Assembly: GCF_047495875.1 (NCBI RefSeq)
Contig: NC_092466.1
Location: 11,280,561-11,344,560 of the forward strand
Length of the DNA: 64,000 nucleotides
DNA from: Pithys albifrons albifrons
Lineage: Eukaryota; Chordata; Aves; Passeriformes; Thamnophilidae
Reading direction: 5' to 3'
In this document: one piece after another, positions 48,901 to 60,400 of the stretch
Numbering within the stretch: position 1 is the first letter of the stretch
Layout of the letters: every line of letters begins with the position of its first letter
Notes under the pieces: model-generated
Told to the model about the DNA's origin: nothing
The model's database searches: none
The model's input: the letters and a program-made list of their open reading frames with translations, nothing else
Translations under genes and position numbers: made by a program

Positions 48901-51410
48901 AATATTACCTTGTTCCCACCGACACTGGTTGCTTTTTGTTTTAAGCTCTCTCTGTTGGTAACAGTACAAGCTCGGATATCACTGAACAGCACATTTCACT
49001 CTCACCAAATTATGTGTGTAGGATTTACCAAGATGAGCACAAACAACCCCATAATTGCAGGGGTCCTAATCAGAATTCATCACCTATTCTTGAGTCAAGT
49101 GAAATGTTTGGTAAGTGCTAAATGCTCCTGCAGATCTAAAACTTTGGAAAGGCTTTGCATCTATAACTACACTGAAGAACTGACACCTTCTCACATAGGA
49201 AGCATCACACAGGTAATAAAAATCTTTGTGGGAAAAAATCCAGTGTATGAAACAGCACAACATGTTAATTACACCTTTTGTCCTTTGCAAATAAAGGATG
49301 TCAATAGCACTGCACTTAGGCAGTGCAAGATGAAACTACTAAAAAACCTGAAGGAAAAAAAATAGCTCAACCAAAAAACTACCATAAATTTTTAGCCAAT
49401 ACAAAATGAGTAGAAATTATCACAATGAATAAAAATACACTATAAGTAAAAAGAGCCCAAACACAGTGTTGATATCTCTATGTGAACAATAATCCAAATC
49501 TCCTCCAGATCTCCTATATCTTACTATGCCCTTGGCAATCTGTTATCCTGGTTTCCCATTAAGATGGATACCACAACAATTTTATGAAATTTAGCATTTA
49601 AAGAAGTATCAACCAGTAGCTTCCACAATTTTTTTCCTTCAAGTGACATGTAAACAGAAACATTGATAAAGATAGTTCTAAGTGCCCATCTGATACACTC
49701 TTCTTTTATTAGTAGCCTCTGCAAAGTGCCATTTGCTGGCTAAGGACCCAATCTGACTTCATCTGGACATGGCTGCAATGACATGTAAGACAATTTCTGT
49801 AAGAGACATTTCAGTTTCATTTTCAGAGGAAACATCTGTGGAAGGATTTCCAATCTCCCTAAGCATTGGATCCGCTGTAGGATGTAAGACAACACTCTGT
49901 GATTACGAAACATGTGGATTGCCAGGAACAGGATGCTAAACCACATGAAAGCAGTCTCACTGCTCAAGCGGTGACTAACATGGTGTAGAAGGAATGTTTA
50001 ACAAGTTTGTTCATGCCACCTCTCACTGCTACGTGCATACTCCAGAAATCTCTCACATCAGGAAAATGTGTCTTAAAGTCTGTCAGTAGAAGGAAAGATG
50101 GAAAGGTTTGAACAATGATGTGCATATTTTGCATTTCTGCAAATTGTACACATTATTTATATTGGCAAAGAGAGTACACTGATACATGTGAATTCTGCAG
50201 CTAGTATAGCATAGTTAACATTTTTAAAGGTTCATGTACAGTGTAGTCACTAAAAATAAACTTATCATAGTTCAGAAATAAAAATGTTAACTGTGGGCCA
50301 CTTTGTTCATAGGATGGAAGTAGAATGTGCCATAACAAAGTCAGACTTCTTCAATACTCCTTGGTGTTGCTCTGATGCCAGTCATTCACAATCTCCCTTT
50401 ATGTCAGTAGCAGTCACTATTTGCCATGGACTCATCAAATTCTATTTTAGAAAGAGAATTCTTCTTTTCCTTACTGGTTTTCATTTGATATTCATCAGTA
50501 CTATGTGGCAGTATTTTTAAAGTATTCAATCTTACCACCTAAGGTAGATTTATTATCCCTTATTCTATGGGAGGACAGAGAAACAGAGATACTGAGGTCC
50601 AAGGGTGTCTGGGTAACCAATTAAAGCTCTGATGTTGTTAAATTCAGAAGAGGTAGCAAATAACCAGAACCCTCTTTATAAATAAGTAATACAGTCTGAA
50701 ATCTCTTCTTCCTATTTTTGACCACCTCCAAATATTACTCACATGGCCTAAGTAACACTGATGAGGAGTGGTAGCTGTCCCAAGCCAAGATGCCCTGAAC
50801 TTTCAAAACCTAGGAATGTATGACAGTTCCTAAAAGCAATCTAACCATGCCCCTGTGGCTGCAAAATTACCTCCAGCTGAATCAGAACTTTTGTGGTCAG
50901 TTTTCAGCTACAAGTCCCATGGGACAATTAGTACTAAGTTTACACTCTGAGATTTCTTTTTTCCCATACAGATCTACATCACTCATACTATGTAGACACT
51001 CCTACACAGGAGAATAAACCCAGATCTTTACGGGCTTTTCAGCATCCCTCTTGTAAAGCTCTCTTCCTCTCCTTTCAGCTCACTTTCTTTTAAATTCAGT
51101 AAACAGCAATACAGGACCCACAAACAACAGCCAATTTTTAACTACCCATCCTTGGTTACTGTAAATTCTGTGTTCTGAACAGAGTGTGTAGACCAGGAGT
51201 GCGCAGCTCCTGTGGGGGAAGACCACCAAACACTGACTGCCAGCACTGAGCTGCAGCTGGGACATGGCAGAGCAGCTCCCCAGCACAGAATGGCCACCCA
51301 GCTCTTTGTGGGTGGCTGCTGAACAGCTGCCACAAAGCCCAGCCAGTGCGTGGCACATGGCTGGCAGAAACACTGTGCTGGGAAAAATATACACAGTCAT
51401 CACTGCTGTC
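48901..51410. other. Intergenic, no gene supported
   Basis: Unique AT-rich sequence. The longest open frame is 151 codons at 48,910-49,365 on the + strand, ending in a lysine-rich tail. It has no motif I recognise and no supporting context, so I do not annotate it as a gene. Confidence 0.5.
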
Positions 51411-51785
51411 AGCTGCCCCTACATCCCCTTCCCTCTGCTTTCCTGTGCTCATTCTGATCTCCCCTCTCCCTGTGCATACAATACTCTTCTGTCTATCCTC
51501 ACTACACAGGACTCAGGTCTCCTCACCCCCACAGCAACCCCACAATCCATCACAGCCTTCTTCTTCCTTACTTCCCAAGTCCCTCCCCACACACAAAATA
51601 CCCCCACGCTGTTCCCATACTAACCTCAGGTTCCTGCTTCCCAAACCTCCCACGCTGCTGGCTTGCTGCTTCAGCTCCTCTCCTAATCCTCCCAGGATCC
51701 TTTACCCACCGCAATGGCCCTTGCTCCCTACTTTCCAAACTTCCCTCATCTTCTCAGCTCTCCCACCACTCAAACCCCCTTTGGA
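51411..51785 (+). repeat. Strand-asymmetric pyrimidine-rich tract
   Basis: About 375 bp is dominated by C and T on the + strand with very little G. It is not a simple repeat: runs such as CCCCTTCCCTCTG and CTTCTTCTTCC are mixed. It produces open frames in two + strand frames (51,264-51,623 and 51,346-51,828) that are Pro/Ser/Leu-rich and best explained by composition. Confidence 0.6.
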
Positions 51786-54700
51786 TGTAAGAATTCTCAG
51801 CAGCACACTTTCTGGCACCCCAAGATGAATAACCAGCATTTCCAGCTGCTTCTTCTGCAGTCCCTAGGCCTCCAGTGCTGACACGCTACCTGGCACCAAT
51901 GGCAGAATGCCTTGGAAGAAGAAGTCACACCCTGACTTGGAATACTGCTCCCAGAGGAAGGCTCACATCAAGCTGAAAACATCATCTGATAGACTGTGTG
52001 TTGTGTAGGCCTGACAAAGACCCATCAAATGGACCTCCTGCTTGTGCCAGTACACTAAAGGATCACACTGGCAGATTATCATTTCCCACATAAGCTGGCA
52101 TTCTCACAGGATGTCGGGTGTAGGGGAATGGAAATCCAAGAGCCTCAGACCCTTCTAAGCGGATGATGTCCTAAAGGACACAAGCTTTCAGTCCATTCTT
52201 CCTATTTCTGACATTTTCTCCTTATCCCCATGCTGCCCCACCCTGGCTCTTATTTCTCATTCAGTTCTAATTCACTTTTACTCCTCAGTTTTAGTCACTG
52301 TGCCTTTTTCACCAGTGGGCCATAATTCCTGCAGTCCCTCAGAGCACAGAACATGTTTGAGCTCTCAGATTCTTTGCATAGCACCAGTCCGTAATGACTC
52401 CCAGGGCTGTAGAGGGTCAAATTATGTTCAGGAATGTACACATCCTCACTCAACAGACTTCACTTTCACAGAAACTTCTGTGTAAGCAGGTATTGCAAAA
52501 CCTCACGGTTAGGCCAAAGTTCAGGAGAGCAGAACAGCAAAAAGTGAAGCCTTGGAAAACACAGAACTTCCCCAAAAAGTTTTGAGCCTGTGCTTTAAAA
52601 AAAAAAGCACTCAAAACTCTCAAAAGCATCACTGTATATTTTCATCAAGTGCCTTGCCAAGGAACATTTATTTCTATAACTTAATTTTATAAGTGCCAAA
52701 CTGCTGAAGCTTTCCTTGTTCAGCTAAAGCCAAAGGGCCAGTGCAGAAAAAAAATAACAAACAGCCCATTGAAATAAATTTTGCAGGGGCAACAACAAAA
52801 TGCCTCATAATGGGAAATATTGCAAAATTGCATCTATGGACAAAGTTGACTACTCTGCTTATAATGACAAATGGTAAAAAAAAACCAATTAAAATAAAGC
52901 AAATTTTGCTTAGAGGCACAGGATAACTGAATGGAAAAAAACCCATATCTTCAGGAAAACAACTCGAAAAATTGAAATATTAATACAGTATTTTACTGAT
53001 GATTTGATCCAAATTAATATACAAGTAACTATCCAGCCTGACATACTGCCCCACTTACAGGGCAGTGCCTGCCAGGCAGGCAGCCTATCAGAACAGCATA
53101 AAAAGATCCAGTATCTCCTTTTTGGACTAGACTTGGAGTGTGATTTCACTCATAAGGACAGACTGGTTTGTTTGCATAAACCAAGTCTTCTGTAACTGAT
53201 TAGGTTCTTGTGCTGAGCACAACAATTCAGCCATACAAAGTTGAAAAGCAGGACATTAAACCATTTGTATATAATAACGTCTTTACAGCATTAGTTGCTG
53301 CTGAGCACTCCAATCTCTGATCCTGAGCTGCTTCAGGATCTGGCATTAAGAAAAGCAGAATATTGTGGATTTAAATGTTCTTATTCATCATAGCACATGC
53401 ATGTTTCAAAAGATTGTGCTATCTTCAAAAATAACTTTGTACATGTTTCCATTGGCTCTAGCGACAAAAATCATGTAGAAGACTGTAAAAAAAAAAGACA
53501 AAAAAACCCCAAAAACCAAACCCCCCCAAAAAAAAACAAAACCAAAAAACCCTAATTGTGACCTATAGCTGAATTCAGTCCCCGAGTTAAACACTGCTGG
53601 CAGTGCAGATGCCTTGTGCAGCACCACTACACCATCTCCTGGACAAGCCAAGCACGGCTGCAGGACGCACCAGGGTCTCATCCAACTGTGGATCAGTTTG
53701 CCTTAAAGATAGGCAGCCCTTTCCTGAAAGCCAAGGCATTCCTAGTTATCCCAGTTACAGGAAACCTCCCCCTCCCAACCAGCTGCCCATTCACTCCTAC
53801 CGCAGATCCCGCTACCTGCTGCCCAGCAGCACCAGCATGGCCACAAATCTCCAGTTACACCAGTTTTCCCTAGTTGTTCCACAAGTACAGTCACGTCAAT
53901 CAGACAGATTCCCACTAGGAATCACAGCCGAAAGACTCAGTGCTAATGCCAGCAGAGGTAAGAGCCAACTGAGTTGCCTTTTCTTTCTGTTGCCAAGTTG
54001 TGGAAACAAATTCTACAGTATTTGTGATGGAGTATTGTCTTAAATTGACATGCCTTCATTTGGCCATAGGTCACCAAAAGTCTCTATATCACATATAATC
54101 TCATATAAAATGTGAGACAAACATTCTAGTAATATGGTATTCATCACATTTAATAATTATATTACTGTGTTATGACTTTATAGCCTGTAAATAATGTGGC
54201 TCTATTCAATGAATACACTGTAATATCACACTATGGTGTATTAACATACAAAAAGTAAGGGTTTCTGAAGAGATACAATTTTGGTGGCTACTCTGCTGCT
54301 CATGGATAGGATGAAAGTAGTGGATGCAGTCAGAAACATTCAGATACAGCACAAACTTACCCGGACTTGCTTTGATCATATAACAAATACAGAAAGAATA
54401 AAATCTTGCCAGCAACTGGATATATATTAAGTAGTGCTAATGTGTTACTATACATGTATCCTTCTAAGCACCAACCATTTAATGAACTGCAAAACTTAGT
54501 TTTTGAAAAGCATAATCTGTAATACACAGCAGGAAGATGTCCTGCTTACACTTTTTCCTCAATATAGTATAAAAGAGTTTTTCTAGTCAGACAGAAAAAA
54601 CTCCTCTACTTCTGGGTGAAGATAAATAGTTCTAAGAATGCAATTAATGAGAATTTCCAGTTTATAAGAGTTGAAGATCAGTGTTTTGAAGATCTGGCTT

Positions 54701-55960
54701 GTCATCCTATACGTAGCAGCACGAGTTTGAAATACAGGGTGAATTTGCATGACAGCGTGTGTGGAAATAGTATCTAGAGACACTACCCTGAGCTGTAGAA
54801 ACCAAGAGAATAAAAAATTAGATACATGTTGCAGTCAAGTCACCTTCAGGTCTTCCATTAGGAGCTAAACACATTGAGCATCTCAGACGTTCAGTGAGAG
54901 AAGAGCAGTTTCTCCAGCCATCAAATAATGTTGGTGGCTCTTTTTAGAAGTCTGCAGACTCTAGAGCCATATATACAGTTTCAATATTAACTCTCACCAA
55001 AGCTTTTACTGAAGTAAAATACCTCCTTATGCTACTGCCGTTGTTGCCTTTGGAGATAACTGGACATTACACGTCTCCTCAGTCCTCTGTCACTCAAGCC
55101 TGAAGATACAGACTGGATTTCATGTTCTGAAATGTGAAGTTGAAATTGACTGTGCTGACAGGTATGCTCACAAAGTCATTAGGATTGCTCTGTATCAATA
55201 AATTTGCATGTGTTTTGACAGTTGCTGATTTGTCCACAAAGTCTTAGCAGAAAAGGTTTCCTTACTTAATTCTAGCTTCCTATTATATATTAATGAAAAT
55301 ACTAAAAAGATGCCGTTGCTATTTTGATTGTCATACTTGGTCTCATCAATCAGTTTCTGAACAGTAATCAATAACTTCTGTATTTTAATTAACAAATCAT
55401 ACACCAAGACACAGTAATATGTTTTATTCCAGGTCAGGATATCCTCTGAGGACATAAACCAAGAGTCACAGAACACAGTGGACATATTTTCCCCTCAGTA
55501 TGTAAACAAACTCAATGAGTCCAAGTGAAATCACCTTCCTGTGCAGCACTGTGACCATGAGACACTGATCTTCCTGCTATTACTAAGAAACTTTTTGGGT
55601 ATCTGCTTAATTTCTCCGGTTCACAAGCTCACAGCCAAATTAATCACAGGATTTCCACCAGAAATATAATTTTCTTTCTATGACAGGCTTGAAGAAGCTG
55701 TTGAGCTTTTCCTCCCTCTTTTTCCCCCCTTTCCTCTCCTACTGCAGAATCAAATACCAGAACTTGCTGTCTTCGAAATGGTTTGATACCAAGCATTGCA
55801 TGGTTCCAATGACTGTGTGAGCAGCCAGAGGGTGTTGCTGTGTTTGATGGTCACAAATGAAGATGTGGGTGGGCCCATGGGGTACAGACTCAGGGACCCA
55901 CTGTCCCCTTCAGCAGTCTATGCTCAAACATTGATCGATCTGACATTATACCTCTGTAAG
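51786..55960. other. Intergenic, no gene supported
   Basis: Mostly unique AT-rich sequence with short random open frames. The only structure I see is the A/C-rich simple stretch near 53,488-53,556. Confidence 0.55.
53488..53556. repeat. A/C-rich low-complexity tract
   Basis: Runs of A broken by runs of C, including a C7 stretch near 53,521. This is low-complexity sequence without a fixed period. Confidence 0.8.
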
Positions 55961-55961
55961 C

Positions 55962-56071
55962 AGAGAATCATGGAACGGTTTGGATGGGAACTTTTAAAAA
56001 AATTCTCTCATTCTAACCCCGTGTCATGGGCAGGGCCACATTCCCCATGACCAGCCTGGCCTTGGACACCG
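55962..56071 (-). mobile_element. CR1 LINE 3'-end fragment, reverse orientation
   Basis: The segment reads like the reverse complement of an avian CR1 3' end. An AGAATCATGGAACGGTTTGG-like start is followed by AACCCCGTGTCATGGGCAGG and CCTGGCCTTGGACACC. These are the familiar CR1 landmarks (AATCATAGAATGG and CCATGGGCAGGG). It is truncated and diverged. Identification rests on remembered CR1 consensus landmarks. Confidence 0.75.
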
Positions 56072-56117
56072 AGAGAGCCGCGCCCTGCCCCGGAGAGAAA
56101 GTTCTGTGACAGAGCCT

Positions 56118-56342
56118 CAAGCGGTGCCTTTAGGTTGGACATCGGGAGGAATTTCTTCACGGAAAGGGTGATCAGGCTTTGGAATGGGCTGCCCAGAGGA
56201 GCGCTGTAGTTACTGTGCTTTAAGTGTTTAAGAAAGACCGGACGTGGCACCCCGTGCCATGGCCTGGTTCACATGGTGGTGTTCGGTCACAGGTTGGACT
56301 CGACGGCCATAAGTGGTATTTCCCAACCCGATTCCGTGATCC
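56118..56342 (+). mobile_element. CR1 LINE 3'-end fragment, forward orientation
   Basis: Landmarks in order are GTTGGACATCGGGAGGAATT, CTTCACGGAAAGGGTGATCA, GGGCTGCCCAG, GTGTTTAAGAAAGACCGGA, GTGCCATGG and GGTTGGACTCGA. The element closes with GATTCCGTGATCC, a degraded form of the short terminal repeat typical of CR1 3' ends. It is 5'-truncated as most CR1 copies are. Its 3' end abuts the SMNDC1 CpG island. Confidence 0.85.
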
Positions 56343-56485
56343 AGTGACGCCGCCAGGGCTCTCCGGGCACAGCCCCCTCAGCGCGGTCCCGTCCCGCGGA
56401 GCGACAGCGGCGCCATCTGCCTGAGATGGGGGGCGCCATCTGCCGGAGGGCGGGGGAGCCGTGTGGCCGCAGCTCCCACCGGAAT

Positions 56486-56575
56486 CCCGATCCCAGCCCC
56501 AAATCCAAACCCGATCCGGATCCCAGCCCCGATCTCGATCCCGATCCCGTTCCCGTTCCCAGCCCCACCCCGGCC
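56486..56575. repeat. CCCGAT-like hexamer array, 15 in-register copies
   Basis: The stretch divides into 15 consecutive hexamers. The commonest is CCCGAT (56,486, 56,510, 56,528 and 56,540), with variants CCCAGC, CCCGTT and CCCAAA. The minus strand carries many GGG tracts and could form quadruplexes. Confidence 0.8.
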
Positions 56576-56609
56576 GCTCCGCGCGCCGCTCTCGCGGGCT
56601 CCGGAGCGC

Positions 56610-56617
56610 CACGTGAC
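56610..56617. promoter_or_regulatory. E-box (CACGTGAC)
   Basis: Canonical CACGTG core followed by AC, the USF/MYC/TFE-type form, about 190 bp upstream of the exon 1 splice donor. Confidence 0.5.
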
Positions 56618-56629
56618 CGCCGGGGCCGC

Positions 56630-56638
56630 TCTCGCGAG
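56630..56638. promoter_or_regulatory. TCTCGCGAG promoter motif
   Basis: Nine of ten bases of the TCTCGCGAGA palindrome found in vertebrate CpG-island promoters. A weaker copy (TCTCGCGGG) is at 56,590. Confidence 0.5.
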
Positions 56639-56666
56639 CGCGCGCCAGCCCGAAGCCCCGCCCCCC

Positions 56667-56794
56667 GGCCCCGGCGGCGGAAGGAGCCGGAGCGGAGCGG
56701 CCCCGGCGGCGGAAGGAGCCGGAGCGGAGCGGCCCCGGCGGCGGAAGGAGCCGGAGCGGAGCGGCCCCGGCGGCGGAAGGAGCCGGAGCGGAGC
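56667..56794 (+). repeat. Four tandem 32-bp GC-rich repeats in the SMNDC1 promoter / 5' UTR
   Basis: Copies start at 56,667, 56,699, 56,731 and 56,763 and appear identical. Each contains GGCGGCGGAAGGAGCC, which includes an ETS-like CGGAAG core. The array ends 15 bp before the exon 1 splice donor, so at least part is probably transcribed into the 5' UTR. Confidence 0.9.
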
Positions 56795-56809
56795 GGCCGC
56801 ACCGCCGAG
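56690..56809 (+). other. SMNDC1: SMNDC1 non-coding exon 1 (5' end approximate)
   Basis: The splice donor GAG|GTGAGA places the 3' edge of the exon at 56,809. The next acceptor, CCTTGCAG at 57,301-57,308, lies immediately before the start codon, so exon 1 is untranslated. The 5' boundary is a guess inside the CpG island. Confidence 0.55.
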
Positions 56810-57308
56810 GTGAGACCGCCGGGCAGGCCCTGGGCCGCGCGGAGTGAGACCCTTCGCCCTCTGAGCGAGCCTGCGCCTGGTTGGGCCCGGCCTGGGTCTG
56901 CCCTGGGCCTGCCCCCGGCACAGGCCCTGCCCAGCCCCGGCTGCGCTCCCGCCCCGACCCACAGCGGGCCCGGAGGGGCTGGGCCCGGTGTCGCGGGGGA
57001 TGTCGGTGCTGCGGGGTCGGGGCCGTGCGCGCGTTTGCCGCAGACGCGCGTTCGTGTTCCCGAGGCCCGGGCGGTGAGGCCGCCGCTGCTCCCCCGCCGT
57101 GTCCCCGCACACCCCGGCCCGTGTCCCATTCCCCCCCCCTCCGCCCCCGCGCCTCCCGGCCCTTGTCCGAGCGGTGCCCGTATCGGAAGTCTCTCGAGAG
57201 CCGCCACGTGTTACTTTCGTGTCTCTTTGTTACTTTCACGCACCCGCCGTGATTAAAAGGCGTCGCGGCTGTTCTGATGTGGGGTTTGTGTGTGTTCGTT
57301 CCTTGCAG
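56810..57308 (+). other. SMNDC1: SMNDC1 intron 1
   Basis: GT-AG intron of 499 bp, GC-rich over most of its length, with C-rich runs near 57,130-57,140. No other feature seen. Confidence 0.65.
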
Positions 57309-57428
57309 ATGTCAGAAGACCTTGCCAAGCAGTTGGCCAGCTACAAAGCTCAGCTCCAACAAGTCGAGGCTGCCTTATCTGGGAATGCTGACAATGAGGA
57401 TTTACTGAAACTGAAGAAAGACTTACAG
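57309..57428 (+). other. SMNDC1: SMNDC1 exon 2 (first coding exon, residues 1-40)
   Basis: Begins with the start codon immediately after CCTTGCAG and ends TTACAG before the donor GTGAGA. It is 120 bp, phase 0 at its end. It encodes the N-terminal helical region (predicted coiled-coil-like, Leu/Lys/Glu-rich). Confidence 0.95.
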
Positions 57429-60400
57429 GTGAGAACTCCAGGGTAGGTGAAACTTGAGGATCTTTAGTAATTGTTTCGTCTTTCCAAAATATTTGTACTG
57501 TAACAAAAATATATACTTGGTAGGTTTGTTATTTTTTTTCTCATATAATTTAATGTAGTTAGGTACATTTGGTTTGGAAAACCCCAAAGTGTGGCCTATT
57601 TTAAATCTCTCCTTTTGGATGAGTAAAAGAGATGTGCTAATTTATGCAGCAAACTTTTCTGCTGAAGACTTTAGCCAGAGTGGTGAAAGATATGCCAGTG
57701 CTGTCTTTACTATGGCTTGGGTTTAATTTTTTTTTCCTGAAGCATTTCTCAAAGTCATGATTTTTTGTTGCTTTTGCTAATGCTGAAGGCTGATGGTTGG
57801 GCTTAATGTGATGACTTTCTGCTTATTTTTGGCCTCTCAAATAACTTGATCCAGAACCTGCTTACTCATTAAGTGCATTTGCAGTGTTAAAAGCTTTGGA
57901 GAGTAGTTCTGTATTCCTTGTGCATCTGAGCCATATTTTCATAAAGGCTTTTATATAAGGAAGGAAAAGAGTTGTGTTTTTCATTTGCCATGAGAGCATA
58001 GCATGTCCTTAACAGCTAAAAACCATTTCTGGGCCTTGGGGTATAGTTTAGTGACAGGAAGGCCACCAGCCTAATTTTAACTGAGTCTTTCAGGTGCTTG
58101 TGCATATAAAGACACATTGACATGAAAAATCCCAGCCGTGCTGTTAAAATCTGTCCTGAGAGTGCAAGATGCTGCTTCATTTCTGTTGTGGATTGCTTAA
58201 ACCATCAGGTGTGAAAAATACATAAAACTCCCCAGTGCAAGATCCAGTGACTCCTGCTCTGTATGGAAATAACAGCAGCAAAAGTGGTGCTTCAGCCAAA
58301 ACACAAGTAGGGTCTCAAATCAGTGATCTTTAGAATTCCTTTTAAATTGCAAAGGCTTTGTGCCCACAAGGCACTTGATAGATCGTCTGAATGTGCTCTG
58401 TTGTACACTGTTAAAAGCATGTGTATATTTTTATATTTTTAAAATGCACAGCAAAACCCATATGGGATGATATTTCCGATACCAACACGACCCCGGCTTT
58501 GATATGCAGAGATCATTGATGTGAAAGGACAACTTGCAAACTTTTTAATAAAAGCTTTCTGCACAGAATGGGGAAGATCTTTACACTTTCGTCCCCAAAA
58601 GGTTTGCTATCCATATGTTCCACCTTGAAAATGACATTGTTTTGCAGACTTGATATGTGCCAACTAAACAAACAATTGTGAAAATAGTTTGGTGCTTCAG
58701 TGTCCCAAAGAAACAGCGTTCTGTCTGTTTGAAAAGATGGTTACTATGTAATTGAAACTTTTTTCTGTTACAAATAGTGATTCATCTTGTATACTTTTGA
58801 GTAACAAAGTTAAATATTAGAATAAGTTGTTTTAAGTACTTAGGTTTTTACTTTTTGGTTTTTTGAAGCATTTCTAGGATACCCAAGAACCAAACTTACC
58901 TTTCGTATCAAGTAGGATTGATGACAGCTGTCATCTTTTGTAACTGAAGATGAGATCTGTGGGTGTTGTGTGCTGGAGTGTAGAGCTCTCTCTGGCTTTG
59001 TAAAGACCAGTTGGTCAGGAAGGATCTTGACAGACTGTCCCTGGTCTTCTCTGTAGGTCACACCTTCGTGTCATGGAGACATGGCACCAGGCCGTGCTGT
59101 TCAACCTGTTTGGTTGTCCTGAACTGCTGTGGTAGTGCAAGTCCTGCTCAGAAATTTTTTTTGAATGATCTTCTCTTAAAGACTTTAGAAATGTCTTGCA
59201 GTAAAATCAGTCTCTGTCTTGTGGGCTGAGCATTATGATACGTGGATATTGAATGAAGATTTTTACCAAAAGTTTGGTGTTTTATAGCCTGGTGTGCAAG
59301 TGACTTTGTAGAATTCAAAGCATCCTTGGTAGACTTGTCAGAAACTATTCATATCCCAGTTCTACAATAAGCCATCTTTTCAGTGTGGCAAGAACAAGTC
59401 AACAGTTTGGTGTTGCTGTTCTTGCAATGGCTGACACTTTCAAGGTGTAGCTTGTGCCTGATGTGATGTGTTTGACCTGCTGAGATAGATACCTGTCTCA
59501 AACCATGTTGCCTCTTGGATTTGCAGCATACAGCCATCATGTTTGAGGAATACTCTGGGAATTTTCACCTGGGAGGGAAAATGAGGCTAATGCTTTATGC
59601 TCTCAATTAGGTAACTTGGTAATCAGAATGTGTTGTGCTTCAGCTGTAGCAGTATGGAAGTTGGAGACCAGCAGTAGAAGTAATTGTGTTTCTGAGCCCA
59701 CAGTTACTACTGATTGTGCTCACTGGTGTAGTTATTAGTTAGCAGCTCCTCTAAAGCAAAGGGCAAGACTTTCATTAGGAAGATGTTGGAAATTAGGACA
59801 AAAACAAACTGGTTCATGCTGGTTGTCCTGTTTATCAGATAAAAATGCATGTAAGTTTATATTGTGGCAACTTATTTGGGAAGTGCTTACAATCTTTTAG
59901 GTTCTGAAGGAATGAAGAACAGCTGCTTTACTGCATTTTCTTGAGCTGGTCTTTGTATGCTTAGAGCTGAATGAAGGTGTGAAACTGAGGAAAGTTCAGG
60001 CTTTCAGTTTGAGCACAGTTTATCTGTGACCCTCCCCTGATTAAAATATTTACTAATTGTTGGGAGAGAGACAATGGTTCATATTCAGATACTCAAAGAA
60101 CTGAAGAAAATTTCTTCTTTAAGGCCTGCAGAGTTTCTTTGCATTATACTTGAAATTTAAATGGCCTTTTAGATGTTGGCTCCTTTGATTTTTAAAAATA
60201 GTGAAAAAGAGAGATTGTGATTGCTTGCTCATGAATGTAATATTGGCAGGAAGCTGGGAGAGGCTTTTGAATGCTCATGCCTGTGAATGAATAACTTGAA
60301 GGCTTCCCATGAATGAGAGGCTTTACAGTGTGGCAGCCTTGGAGGGTGCTCTGCCCCCCTGGCCCTGGGTGCTGCAGTTCAGCCAATGGGAGAAATGCTA

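Larger units (their letters stand above)
56340..57260 (+). promoter_or_regulatory. SMNDC1: CpG-island promoter region of SMNDC1
   Basis: CpG density and GC content rise sharply from about 56,340, stay high to about 57,260, and fall to AT-rich DNA on both sides. The island spans the non-coding first exon and first intron. I see no TATA box. Visible motifs are CACGTGAC at 56,610-56,617 (USF/MYC-type E-box), TCTCGCGAG at 56,630-56,638 (the palindromic promoter motif bound by BANP), a GC box-like run near 56,657-56,670, and CGGAAGG ETS-like cores in the 32-bp repeats. The start site cannot be fixed from sequence. Broad initiation typical of housekeeping genes is inferred. Long open frames on both strands across this island result from GC richness. 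Confidence 0.85.

Noticed and set aside
51080..51828. Overlapping open frames on both strands around 51.1-51.8 kb
   Set aside because: Explained by the pyrimidine-rich composition; open in several frames at once.
56220..57239. Large open frames on both strands in the CpG island (minus 339 codons, plus 276 codons)
   Set aside because: GC-rich composition and the hexamer and 32-bp repeats remove stop codons. Peptides are Arg/Pro/Gly/Ala-rich with no domain, and they overlap the real promoter and exon 1.
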